The notes under the pieces are model-generated. The model had not been told where the DNA came from, did not search any database, and saw nothing but the letters and a program-made list of their open reading frames with translations. The position numbers and the translations under genes were made by a program. Positions 33,226 to 40,544 of a stretch of DNA of 64,000 nt are shown piece after piece (within the stretch, counting starts at the first letter, position 1; every line of letters begins with the position of its first letter). The stretch spans positions 2,046,001-2,110,000 of the forward strand of contig NC_014220.1 of assembly GCF_000092405.1 (NCBI RefSeq). The letters run 5' to 3'. The stretch is from Syntrophothermus lipocalidus DSM 12680 (GTDB taxonomy: Bacteria; Bacillota; Syntrophomonadia; Syntrophomonadales; Syntrophothermaceae).

Positions 33226-33855
33226 ATGAACACCGACAACATCGGTGCTTTAGTTCGTAAACGTCGCCGGGAGAAAAATATGTCCCTGAGAACCTTGGCT
33301 GCTCTTATGGGCGTAGATCCTACACACCTGTCGCGAATTGAACGGGGTTTAACTGTTCCTTCAGAACATCTTGGATCCCGCTTGAAGGCGTTTGTTTTTG
33401 GCCAACCCGAACACAAAACCGATGCCGAGCGCATCTGGTACGAGTCTTCTGATTTACTCGGCGAAGCGCGGAGCTATAGACTCTTGCTTCGCGAAGCACA
33501 GTCGATATCCGACTTTTGTAAGGGCGTTGACGGTATTTTGCGAGAGTTGCGTTCGAAGAGCGGTAGCGATATATTCACAAATTCGGTCGTACGGCACCTT
33601 GCTTGGTATCGTGTAGGCATACAGGATTGCCTTGATGTGCTCGCGAAAACTAGGCTCGATGAACTGATACCTATGTTAATCCCCGAGAACTCGTACGAAT
33701 TACTGCAAATACACACGGAGCTAACTGAGCATGAGTACGACCCCGAACTGTTGCGAGCGCTACACGCCCTAATAAAAGGCTGGAGCCGCCGGCCAGCTAC
33801 CGAAGATCCCGCTGATATCAAAGAAATTGAAGACGATGACGACTTTCCGATATGA
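33226..33855 (+). CDS. XRE-family repressor
   Basis: A 209-aa regulator, the only substantial plus-strand gene of the element. The first 60 residues are a Cro/C1-type HTH (IGALVRKRRREKNMSLRTLA, then MGVDPTHLSRIERGL). The rest is helical with an acidic tail, without a LexA-type protease motif. The ATG at 33226 follows AGGAGG at 9 bases. It is divergent from the replication operon, as in phage and ICE immunity regions. It probably represses the promoter at 33097-33124. Confidence 0.85.
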   Translation: MNTDNIGALVRKRRREKNMSLRTLAALMGVDPTHLSRIERGLTVPSEHLGSRLKAFVFGQPEHKTDAERIWYESSDLLGEARSYRLLLREAQSISDFCKGVDGILRELRSKSGSDIFTNSVVRHLAWYRVGIQDCLDVLAKTRLDELIPMLIPENSYELLQIHTELTEHEYDPELLRALHALIKGWSRRPATEDPADIKEIEDDDDFPI

Positions 33856-33870
33856 TGAAAGGGCAGGAAA

Positions 33871-33910
33871 AGAAAAGACTATAGAGTGTTCTACAGCCTT
33901 TTCTTTTTTT
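33871..33910 (+). terminator. Terminator of the repressor gene
   Basis: AGAAAAG/CTTTTCT with an inner CTATAG/CTACAG pairing (one mismatch), then TTTTTTT. Confidence 0.7.
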
Positions 33911-34037
33911 CGGCAGGTTTTACGTTACGTGCGGAAAACAGCACATTTTAGGACGGGCAAAATGACAGGAAAGCCCTGTTCTTTTTAAGCTCTCAACATG
34001 GAGGGCGCGCGTCCGCAACGTCCTCATAAAAGCACAA

Positions 34038-34065
34038 AAAGCCCTTCGAACAAACGAAGGGCTTT
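34038..34065. terminator. Bidirectional hairpin
   Basis: AAAGCCCTTCG and CGAAGGGCTTT arms (11 bp) with flanking A/T runs. It ends the minus-strand transcript of the HTH cassettes. Confidence 0.8.
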
Positions 34066-34068
34066 CTT

Positions 34069-34437
34069 TCAAATCAAACACACGTACGCAAGCCTTGAGC
34101 TTGCGCTATTTTGGGCCTGCTGACAGGCTAACGGATGTGCTCTTAGATATTTCGCACATCTTTTTCCGGTACGCTTAAAAGCCTTCCGGGATTTCGCACA
34201 TTTTTTTGAGCTCGCAATACAATGTACCTGTGCTGTTCTTATTATATCACATTTTCGCAATTGGTAGCGCAAGTATTTGTTATTGTTTTTTTGTTTTCCT
34301 GGATAGGTTTTAAAGTTGCCAACAGAGTTGCGGATTTCCGTTGTAACATCTTCGGGTAGTTTTGCTATTTGCAAATAGTAACTCACGTTTTGCTGAACCC
34401 ACCCCAGTTTTTCCGCTACCTTTTCCTGCGTTCCCAA
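34069..34437 (-). pseudogene. ParB-type HTH fragment, cassette A
   Basis: The N-terminal 40 residues (EKVAEKLGWVQQNVSYYLQI, then AKLPEDVTTEIRNSV) match a ParB/KorB-like helix-turn-helix followed by the next helix. The rest is basic and unrecognised. Read upstream, the same frame continues through a TAG into the homologous cassette B (34498-34740). It therefore looks like a broken tandem copy, not an intact gene, though a short product from an internal start is possible. The 81-bp core is nearly identical between the two cassettes (34420-34499 and 34657-34737). Confidence 0.45.
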
Positions 34438-34497
34438 TTCCTTGATCAGTTGGAAGAGAGCAAATGTGGCGAAACCAGCGGACTGACCAAATATCGT

Positions 34498-34740
34498 CTA
34501 ATGTCTTCCTTTCACCACGGTGAAATTTTCTTTCACCGTATCATTTATTTCAATTTTCACTGATTTGCGAATTACGGTGAAAACGCTATCCGGTAATTCA
34601 GATATGGCCTTATAGTAGCTTACATTTGAAACCGACCATCCCAATCTTTCTGCTGCCTTTTCCTGCGTTCCCAATTCCTTGATCAGTTGGAAGAGAGCAG
34701 ATGTGGCGAAACCAGCGAACAGACCAAATGTCGTCCAAAC
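34498..34740 (-). pseudogene. ParB-type HTH fragment, cassette B
   Basis: The same HTH module as cassette A: LFQLIKELGTQEKAAERLGW then SVSNVSYYKAISELPDSV. It ends at a TAG, beyond which cassette A continues in the same frame. The longest frame runs up to 34914 but its first 55 residues look non-genuine. The ATG inside the palindrome at 34747-34762 could start an 85-residue product. Either a small DNA-binding protein or a decayed ParB. Confidence 0.45.
34510..34582. promoter_or_regulatory. Operator-like array of cassette A
   Basis: The palindrome TTTCACCACGGTGAAA (34510-34525) plus half-sites TTTCACC (34531-34537), TTTCAC (34555-34560) and GGTGAAA (34576-34582). Confidence 0.55.
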
Positions 34741-34746
34741 TCTTAC

Positions 34747-34821
34747 GTTGACCATGGTCAACAGCGTCGTTGACCGCCTTTTCAGGGTGCTTGTTGACTG
34801 AAAATCGCAATCAAGGTCAAC
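34747..34821. promoter_or_regulatory. Operator-like array of cassette B
   Basis: The palindrome GTTGACCATGGTCAAC (34747-34762) plus half-sites GTTGACC (34769-34775), GTTGAC (34793-34798) and GGTCAAC (34815-34821). It lies at the same position relative to the HTH as the cassette A palindrome, with changed but still symmetric arms. Confidence 0.55.
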
Positions 34822-34835
34822 GCATCCTGGAACGG

Positions 34836-34901
34836 CCGTTCTAGAAGAGTAGAACGGTGTTGTCAAAGGTTTTAAGAGCGAAAACACAAATGACCGTTCT
34901 A
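34836..34901. promoter_or_regulatory. Third site family (CCGTTCTA)
   Basis: CCGTTCTA at 34836-34843 and 34894-34901, and its complement TAGAACGG at 34850-34857. It may be the array of a further cassette lost at the junction with the integrase gene, or operators of the integrase. Confidence 0.45.
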
Positions 34902-34910
34902 ATCGACACA

Positions 34911-35807
34911 TCACTCCCAGCTCGTCCTCTCTACTGCTTCCTGTAAGTCCTGCATCGAAGGCACGGTGTATCTTTTGGTTACGTCCAGCCGGGAGTGCCC
35001 GGCCATAGCTGCTACCTGGTCGATAGACACCCCGGCGTCGAGCAGGTTCTTGCAGAAGGTATGCCTGAGTTTATGGCAGGTAACGTCTTTTAGCTTGGCT
35101 ATATATGCACAGTCCTCCACGATCTTCTGCACCTGTCTTTTCGACAGCCGGCCTCCCTTCTGAGACGGCCACAGGGGCCCGGTCGGGTTTTCCTCCAGCC
35201 ATCGCCGGAGAATGTCGCGGGCCGTGGCGTTTAGGGGCACTTCCCTGCGCTTGTTTCCTTTGCCCTGCCTTACAACCACCTTTCCGCTCCGCTCCCGAAC
35301 GACCACGTCCTCGCGCTCCAGGGCCACCAATTCACCCACCTTAAGTCCGGCGAAGAGCATCAGGGCTATCATCGCTTCGTCCCGAAGCCTGCCCTTTGCC
35401 CGCACCGCGCGCATCAGGGCTGCCTGCTCTGGCCTTGTCAGCCACCGAGGGGCGAGCTCCTGAGCAGGTACGGCCTTGGTTCGCCGGAAGGGGTTGTCAG
35501 GCACTATTCCGGCTTCCTGAAGCCAGCCGTAAAAGGCGCGTAGGGATTGGATTTTACGGTTAATCGTGGCAGGCTTGTATCCCTTGTCGGCCAAAAACCT
35601 TCTGTACTCTGAGGCATCCAAAGGAGTTACCGCCGTGGGGTTGTCCTCGCCTCGGCCTCCAAGCCATTCCAGGAACAGCCTCAAGTCCCCCATGTAGCTC
35701 TCCACAGAGAGACGGGCCCTGGTTGTTTTTAGGTAGTCCTCATACCGCTCCAAAACGCTTTCCCAGTTATGTGCCATTTTTTTACCGAGATAAACAACGT
35801 TTTTCAT
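34911..35807 (-). CDS. XerC/D-like tyrosine recombinase with altered catalytic Arg
   Basis: A 298-aa tyrosine recombinase with a SAM-like core-binding domain (about 12-105) and catalytic domain. H245 and R248 (CHKLRHT), H271 (GHSRLDVT) and Y280 are present. The first catalytic arginine, normally in GLRxxEL, is lysine (K156, AGLKVGEL), a change that usually cripples cleavage in this family. The ATG at 35807 follows GGAAGGTG. It is the second recombinase of the element, near attR. It could be a resolvase for multimers or a decayed integrase. A palindrome overlaps its promoter. Confidence 0.85.
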   Translation of the reverse strand: MKNVVYLGKKMAHNWESVLERYEDYLKTTRARLSVESYMGDLRLFLEWLGGRGEDNPTAVTPLDASEYRRFLADKGYKPATINRKIQSLRAFYGWLQEAGIVPDNPFRRTKAVPAQELAPRWLTRPEQAALMRAVRAKGRLRDEAMIALMLFAGLKVGELVALEREDVVVRERSGKVVVRQGKGNKRREVPLNATARDILRRWLEENPTGPLWPSQKGGRLSKRQVQKIVEDCAYIAKLKDVTCHKLRHTFCKNLLDAGVSIDQVAAMAGHSRLDVTKRYTVPSMQDLQEAVERTSWE

Positions 35808-35833
35808 GCCAAAAACACCTTCCTTTCATGGTA

Positions 35834-35863
35834 ATTATATCACATAAGGGAGCTTATGTGATA
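35834..35863 (-). promoter_or_regulatory. Operator over the second recombinase promoter
   Basis: A perfect 26-bp inverted repeat (35838-35863; arms TATCACATAAG/CTTATGTGATA, 4-base spacer) overlaps a TATAAT on the minus strand (35834-35839). It lies about 30 bp upstream of the recombinase ATG. Confidence 0.7.
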
Positions 35864-35877
35864 TTTTAGGGCAAATA

Positions 35878-35899
35878 AAAAAGGCCCTTACGGGCCTTA
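35878..35899 (-). terminator. Terminator of the 73-aa gene
   Basis: AAGGCCC and GGGCCTT arms followed on the minus strand by TTTTTTATTT. Confidence 0.75.
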
Positions 35900-35903
35900 G
35901 GTG

Positions 35904-36125
35904 TTACTTTTTGCCTGCGAAAAACCACTCCATGTTGAGAACAAAATCCCCTGTCCGGTCAATATCCCAAACTTCTTCGACTTCTTTTCCGCACTTGTCT
36001 ATCACCGCTATACTGCCGCCGTTCAGCGCGATCCCAGGCTCCCATTCTCCGTTTTTAGCCCGCTTGAACCGGCAGGAGCATATCTCGTATATCGTTTCCT
36101 GTTCTTTATGCGTCCGCTCGTCCAT
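35904..36125 (-). CDS. Small hypothetical protein
   Basis: A 73-aa protein not recognised. It is acidic, with YEICSCRFKRAKNGEWEPG containing two close cysteines and DRTGDFVLNMEWFF near the end. The ATG at 36125 follows AAAGGATG. It is the rightmost gene of the element, between attR arms and the second recombinase, where excision factors are sometimes found. It does not look like a known Xis. Confidence 0.55.
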   Translation of the reverse strand: MDERTHKEQETIYEICSCRFKRAKNGEWEPGIALNGGSIAVIDKCGKEVEEVWDIDRTGDFVLNMEWFFAGKK

Positions 36126-36188
36126 CACCAGATCATCCTTTCAAAGAAAAATCGGCCTTTGTAGGCCCTACAAACTACTGTCGAGTCG

Positions 36189-36217
36189 GTTAATCTCTGG
36201 TTAATCCCTTGTTAATC
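36189..36217. promoter_or_regulatory. Right arm-type integrase sites
   Basis: Three direct GTTAATC copies at 36189-36195, 36200-36206 and 36211-36217 (11-bp period), matching the two at 7328-7346. Confidence 0.65.
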
Positions 36218-36327
36218 CACGATTCAGGAAATCCCAATATTTCAACATCCTTAGAAGGACTTATCCCCGCCTCCCTGAATTTTACAAATCGCTGTAATTA
36301 AGGTCTGTCAAGGGTTTGTGTGCCTTT

Positions 36328-36358
36328 GAGCTGGTCGGGGCGACAGGATTTGAACCTG
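36328..36358. repeat. attR core within tRNA-Pro
   Basis: A 31-bp match to 7250-7280. It lies in the 3' part of the intact tRNA-Pro, meaning the element restores the tRNA on insertion. Confidence 0.9.
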
Positions 36359-36408
36359 CGACCTTCTGATCCCAAATCAGACGCGCTCCCAAACTGCGCC
36401 ACGCCCCG
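36332..36408 (-). tRNA. tRNA-Pro (TGG)
   Basis: A complete cloverleaf with anticodon loop TTTGGGA (anticodon TGG, proline) and encoded CCA. Its 3' end is the attachment site of the element. Confidence 0.95.
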
Positions 36409-36470
36409 TAGCAAAAACTATTTTACCATACCTTTTCGTTGAGCGTCAAAAACTGTCCCTTATTTGCATG

Positions 36471-36947
36471 TTATCGGATCTTCACCAGGCGGGTTGTTAT
36501 CCTGTCCTGGTCGATTTCGACTAAGGCATAAGTCCCGTACTGGTGAAGCCGGGGTAATGATGCACTTCCCGGATTCAAAAACCATATCCCTTCGATTTTC
36601 TCCCATCCCGGTTCGTGGGTATGCCCAAAAACTACAACGTCTGCCCCTGTCTCCTTGGCACGTAGCTTGAGGCTTATGAGATGGTTTTTGACCCTGTACA
36701 GATGACCATGTGTCAAAAGAAACCTGTAGCCTTCAATCTCAAACAAGTCTTCCGCTGGCTCTGACATCCCTATATCACAGTTACCTACAACCACTCGCGC
36801 CTGCACTCCAGAAAAGCGCGCCAACTCTAACCCGTCCTTATAGAAATCTCCCGTGTGCAGGAGAAGGTCTACTCCCTCCATCTTCCCTAGTTCTGCTTTC
36901 ATCATATTGATGCGGCCATGCGTATCCCCGCAAACAACTATCCGCAA
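36471..36947 (-). CDS. yfcE: YfcE/MJ0936-type metallophosphoesterase
   Basis: A 158-aa calcineurin-like phosphodiesterase. GDTHGR near the N-terminus, HTGDFY, GNCD, LTHGHLYRV and GHTH make the dimetal site. The family cleaves phosphodiester model substrates; the physiological role is unclear. The start is a TTG at 36947, overlapping the rdgB stop region, with GGGAGAG upstream. The rph-rdgB-yfcE order matches Bacillus rph-ysnA-ysnB. Confidence 0.9.
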   Translation of the reverse strand: MRIVVCGDTHGRINMMKAELGKMEGVDLLLHTGDFYKDGLELARFSGVQARVVVGNCDIGMSEPAEDLFEIEGYRFLLTHGHLYRVKNHLISLKLRAKETGADVVVFGHTHEPGWEKIEGIWFLNPGSASLPRLHQYGTYALVEIDQDRITTRLVKIR

Positions 36948-36948
36948 C

Positions 36949-37554
36949 TCACTCTCCCTCCCATAAGGAAGCGAGTATGGCCCGTGCTCGCTCCAAAGCC
37001 CGTCCCCGGTGGCTGATGCTGTTTTTGACCTCGGGCGGCAGTTCTGCCATGGTTCGCCCGTACCCTTCTACGACAAACAGCGGGTCATACCCGAAACCCC
37101 AATCTCCCCGAGGTTCGTGGGCTATCTTTCCCTCGCAGGTCCCTTCGGCTAGGTGTACCTCGCCCCAAGGAACGGCCACGGCAACAACACACCGAAACCT
37201 TGCACCCCGTTTTTCCTCAGGCACGCCCCTCATCAGGTCCATCAGTTTGGCGTTATTAGCAGCATCATCTCCGTGTTCCCCCGCAAACCGGGCCGAGTGC
37301 ACGCCCGGGCTGCCCCCGAGGGCGTCAACTTCAAGCCCCGAATCGTCGGCTAGGGTAACCATTCCAGTCACTTCGGCTATAGTCCTCGCCTTTTTTATTG
37401 CGTTTTCAGCAAACGTTTCCCCGTCCTCTTCCACTTCGGGAACCTCCGGAAACTGTTCAAGGCTGAGCATTTCCACTCCCATGCCGTCCAGAAGCTGCTT
37501 CAACTCCTGCAACTTCTTGCCGTTACGTGTTGCTAGGACCAGCTTCCTTTCCAT
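36949..37554 (-). CDS. rdgB: XTP/dITP pyrophosphatase
   Basis: A 201-aa Ham1/RdgB family house-cleaning pyrophosphatase that removes non-canonical purine nucleotides (ITP, XTP). Signature blocks: LATRNGKKLQEL, TFAENAIKKA, LADDSGLEVDAL, GVHSARFAG, FGYDPLFV and SHRGRAL. The ATG at 37554 overlaps the neighbourhood of the rph stop (1 bp apart). Part of the conserved rph-rdgB-yfcE unit. Confidence 0.95.
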   Translation of the reverse strand: MERKLVLATRNGKKLQELKQLLDGMGVEMLSLEQFPEVPEVEEDGETFAENAIKKARTIAEVTGMVTLADDSGLEVDALGGSPGVHSARFAGEHGDDAANNAKLMDLMRGVPEEKRGARFRCVVAVAVPWGEVHLAEGTCEGKIAHEPRGDWGFGYDPLFVVEGYGRTMAELPPEVKNSISHRGRALERARAILASLWEGE

Positions 37555-37555
37555 T

Positions 37556-38281
37556 TCACTTCTCAGCCCCTAAAACCGCCTTCTGCTTGGCGATGAGAAT
37601 AGATATTCCCTTTTTAGCCAAGCGCAGCAGTTCGTCTAGCTCATCCTGGCTAAAAGGGTTGTTCTCGGCCGTTCCCTGGATCTCTACGAATTTTCCACTC
37701 TCGGTCATCACCACGTTCATGTCCACTTCAGCTTCTGAGTCTTCCCCGTACTCCAGGTCGAGCAGAGGAATGCCCCGCACTATGCCCACGCTGGTAGCAG
37801 CGACGTAATCGGTGACCGGCAGTCTTTCGATTATACCTGATTCTTTAAGTTTCTGCATAGCCAGGTAAAGGGCCACGAAAGCCCCGGTTATCGAAGCGGT
37901 TCGGGTTCCTCCGTCGGCCTGAATGACGTCGCAGTCGATCCAAACGGTCCTTTCGCCCAGCGCGGACATATCAACTACCGCCCGCAGGGCCCGTCCGATC
38001 AACCGCTGTATCTCTGAGGTCCTGCCGCTGACCCTGCCCCTGGTTACCTCCCGAGCAGTCCTGGTAGGGGTCGAGCCGGGCAACATCGAGTATTCGGCGG
38101 TCACCCAGCCAGTCCCGGTTCCTTTGAGAAAGGGCGGCACCTTGTCTTCAACCGAAGCCGTACATATTACCCGGGTGTCCCCGGTTTCGATCAAAACTGA
38201 TCCGGGGGCAAACTTGGTGTATCCGGTAATTATGTTAATCGGCCGGGGTTCGTCGAAAGCCCGCCCGCTGGTTCTAGTCAT
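37556..38281 (-). CDS. rph: Ribonuclease PH
   Basis: A 241-aa phosphorolytic 3'-5' exoribonuclease that trims tRNA 3' ends. All expected blocks are present: [59 protein letters not shown] and [20 protein letters not shown]. The length is that of the family. The ATG at 38281 has GGAGGAG. It is co-transcribed with rdgB and yfcE and follows the fumarase genes, which are not normally linked to it. Confidence 0.95.
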   Translation of the reverse strand: MTRTSGRAFDEPRPINIITGYTKFAPGSVLIETGDTRVICTASVEDKVPPFLKGTGTGWVTAEYSMLPGSTPTRTAREVTRGRVSGRTSEIQRLIGRALRAVVDMSALGERTVWIDCDVIQADGGTRTASITGAFVALYLAMQKLKESGIIERLPVTDYVAATSVGIVRGIPLLDLEYGEDSEAEVDMNVVMTESGKFVEIQGTAENNPFSQDELDELLRLAKKGISILIAKQKAVLGAEK

Positions 38282-38329
38282 ACTAACTCCTCCTCAAGCG
38301 CAGGCTGGAACGCTTTTGAACCTCTCGCG

Positions 38330-38878
38330 TCAAGCCCGGTTGAACCTCTGTTTCCCTATATGGTAAAGGTTTCCTCCACGGGAGTCAATGGCAACCACAC
38401 AAGGCAACCCCTCGACTTCCAATCGTATGACTGCCTCCGGTCCCAACTCCGGGTAAGCGACCATTTCCGCCTTTTTGACCTTACCCGCTAAATACGCTCC
38501 TGCTCCGCCTATTGTTGCCAGGTACACAGCTCCGTATTTCTGCATGGCATCGACTACCTCTCCGCCCCTATCCCCTTTTCCAATCATGGCTTTCATCCCG
38601 GCAGAGAGCAAATGCGGGGTGTAGGCATCCATGCGCCCGCTGGTGGTAGGTCCGCAGGAGCCGATTACTCTTCCCGGCGGAGCAGGACAAGGGCCGGTGT
38701 AGTACACTATCTGTCCTTCCAGAGAAAAAGGCAGGCTTTCCCCTTTCTCCAGAGCCTTCACTATGAGCTGGTGAGCCGCATCACGGGCGGTGTAAACCGT
38801 GCCGCTCACCTTAACCAGATCTCCTACCCGCAGTCGGTTCACTGTCTCATTCGATAACGGTGCCTTTAATTCCAGCAT
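38330..38878 (-). CDS. Class I fumarase/tartrate dehydratase beta subunit
   Basis: A 182-aa protein homologous to the C-terminal domain of Fe-S fumarase (FumA type): GDLVKVSGTVYTARDAAHQL, YYTGPCPAPPG, SCGPTTSGRMD and AIDSRGGNLYH. With the alpha subunit it forms the oxygen-sensitive [4Fe-4S] hydratase interconverting fumarate and malate. The ATG at 38878 follows AGGAGGC and lies 11 bp from the alpha stop. The split two-gene form is typical of anaerobic Clostridia and archaea. Tartrate dehydratase is the main alternative. Confidence 0.92.
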   Translation of the reverse strand: MLELKAPLSNETVNRLRVGDLVKVSGTVYTARDAAHQLIVKALEKGESLPFSLEGQIVYYTGPCPAPPGRVIGSCGPTTSGRMDAYTPHLLSAGMKAMIGKGDRGGEVVDAMQKYGAVYLATIGGAGAYLAGKVKKAEMVAYPELGPEAVIRLEVEGLPCVVAIDSRGGNLYHIGKQRFNRA

Positions 38879-38889
38879 CCTTTTGCCTC

Positions 38890-39732
38890 CTACAACCTGG
38901 TCGTACACCGCCGCATACAGTGACAGCCAAGACAAACTGCCACCGGCAGGCTGGCAATATGGGTAGGGAAACACTCTATGGCCACAGCTAAAGCGGTAAC
39001 CCGTCCCCCAAACCCCTGCGGGCCTATTCCCAGCCGGTTAATCTTTTCCAATAAGTCACCTTCCAGCCGGGCTAAACGTTCGTCCTGGTTCTTGACGTCC
39101 AAGGGCCGGAATAAGGCCTTTTTGGCCAGCTGGGCTGCCTTCTCCATATTTCCGCCCAGCCCTATCCCCACAATGACCGGGGGGCACGGGTTAGGCCCTG
39201 CTTGTTCTACGGTCTCGAGTACAAATCTTTCGACACCAGGCCAGCCGTCACTCGGTTTGAGCATGGCTAGTCTCCCCATGTTCTCACTACCTGCGCCTTT
39301 CGGCATGGCCTCTAGTTCCAGCCCATCCCCATCTACGACCTCGATGTTGATGATGGCCGGGGTATTATCTCCCGTGTTCCGGCGGTAGATGGGATTATCT
39401 ACCACCGACGCCCGAAAGAATCCTTCCCGATACCCCTTGGCCACTCCTCGGTTGATAGCCGCCAGCAGATTCCCTCCGGTTATATGTATTTCCTGTCCGA
39501 GCTTGACGTTTACGGCTAACTGTCCCGTGTCCTGGCACAAGGCCAACCCCTCCGAACGCGCAAGCTCGGCGTTCTTCAGAATTATCTCCAGACAGCTTCT
39601 CCCGATGTCCGATTCCTCTACCTGGCAGGCTCTTTCTAAAGCCTCGTACACATCACGGGGCAGCTGAGTGTTGGCCCTGATTACCAAGTCGGCTACCGCC
39701 GCCTCTATATCTTGACAGTCTACTTCCCTCAC
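38890..39732 (-). CDS. Class I fumarase/tartrate dehydratase alpha subunit
   Basis: A 280-aa protein of the Fe-S hydratase alpha family. Cluster cysteines are in LALCQDTGQL (about residue 66), in PNPCPPVIVGIGLGGN (about 188) and near the C-terminus in VCLGCHCMRRC. The motif RRNTGDNTPAIINIE is also characteristic. The start is a GTG at 39732. It functions with the beta subunit immediately downstream in the fumarate/malate step, likely in propionate or C4-acid metabolism given the anaerobic context. Confidence 0.92.
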   Translation of the reverse strand: MREVDCQDIEAAVADLVIRANTQLPRDVYEALERACQVEESDIGRSCLEIILKNAELARSEGLALCQDTGQLAVNVKLGQEIHITGGNLLAAINRGVAKGYREGFFRASVVDNPIYRRNTGDNTPAIINIEVVDGDGLELEAMPKGAGSENMGRLAMLKPSDGWPGVERFVLETVEQAGPNPCPPVIVGIGLGGNMEKAAQLAKKALFRPLDVKNQDERLARLEGDLLEKINRLGIGPQGFGGRVTALAVAIECFPTHIASLPVAVCLGCHCMRRCTTRL

Positions 39733-39806
39733 CCGTTTCCCACCCTTTTGCCATAATGACCATCTTTACAGACGCAGACAAAAACAAAAGTATAGCATGC
39801 ACAAAT

Positions 39807-40544
39807 TCAAATCTCCACCTTCAGCCCTTCACGGGCGAGCACCAGTTCCCCCGAATACTCGGATCTTGCCTCGGCTTCGATCTCTTTGAGGTCATATTCG
39901 GGCCAAAAATGAGTCAAAACCAGCTTCTTGGCTCTGCACCAGTTTGCCCACCGACCGGTTTCCTTAGCCGTGAGATGCTTGGCCTTGCGGGCGTACTCCC
40001 GGTCTCGATCCAGGATACTCGCTTCTGCCAGCAAAACATCTGCTCCAGCAGCTGCCCCCAAGCTCTCCTCGATGTAATCGGTATCCCCTGAATAAACCAG
40101 GCGGTGGCCTCTCTGATCCTCGGCCACTATCATATACCCCGGCATGGTGTGAAGAACAGGCACAAAACTAAGTTTGATATCTCGCACCTCAACCGGGCAG
40201 GCGATAGGCTCCACCCTAAACTCTTCGGTGCTGTACCAGTAGTTGAACATATCTACCGGCTGGGCCGGAACCAGCAGTCGTAACGGCTCCGACCGCTGCC
40301 CCAGCATCTTGGTCGCACGCAAAGCGTGACGAAAAGCATAAAGGTCCACGTAATGGTCAGGATGAAAATGGCTGATAACCACCAGGTCCAGATGCTTGAA
40401 GTCCTGGTATTTCTGGAGAACTGAAAAAACGGAATGCCCGCACTCTAAAAGCACGGTCGCCTTTTCAGTTCTTATTAGGTAACCTGGACAGGCCTCACCG
40501 ACCCGGGGATACGGTGCCCAGCACCCCAAAATCGTTAATTCCAT
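39807..40544 (-). CDS. MBL-fold hydrolase (RNase Z-like)
   Basis: A 245-aa metallo-beta-lactamase-fold protein with HFHPDH near residue 60, SGDTDY around 150 and a terminal LTHFWPEY. It resembles arylsulfatase/RNase Z-like small MBL enzymes (ElaC group without the exosite). The ATG at 40544 has GGAGGGTG and overlaps the stop of the activator gene by one base. Substrate unknown. Possibly a thioesterase-type partner of the dehydratase cluster, which is inference only. Confidence 0.82.
   Translation of the reverse strand: MELTILGCWAPYPRVGEACPGYLIRTEKATVLLECGHSVFSVLQKYQDFKHLDLVVISHFHPDHYVDLYAFRHALRATKMLGQRSEPLRLLVPAQPVDMFNYWYSTEEFRVEPIACPVEVRDIKLSFVPVLHTMPGYMIVAEDQRGHRLVYSGDTDYIEESLGAAAGADVLLAEASILDRDREYARKAKHLTAKETGRWANWCRAKKLVLTHFWPEYDLKEIEAEARSEYSGELVLAREGLKVEI

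Larger units (their letters stand above)
7250..36358. mobile_element. Integrated plasmid-like element in tRNA-Pro
   Basis: About 29.1 kb bounded by a 31-bp perfect direct repeat (7250-7280 and 36328-36358) covering the 3' end of tRNA-Pro(TGG). The intact tRNA is at the right end. Inside are an integrase and excisionase beside the left junction, a second integrase near the right, an iteron-type origin with a Rep-like protein, a primase-helicase, ParM/ParR, a coupling ATPase, anti-restriction and RadC proteins, secreted proteases and a repressor. No relaxase or VirB4 homologue is recognisable, so whether it self-transfers is open. Genes are packed, mostly minus strand, with frequent overlaps. 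Confidence 0.9.
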
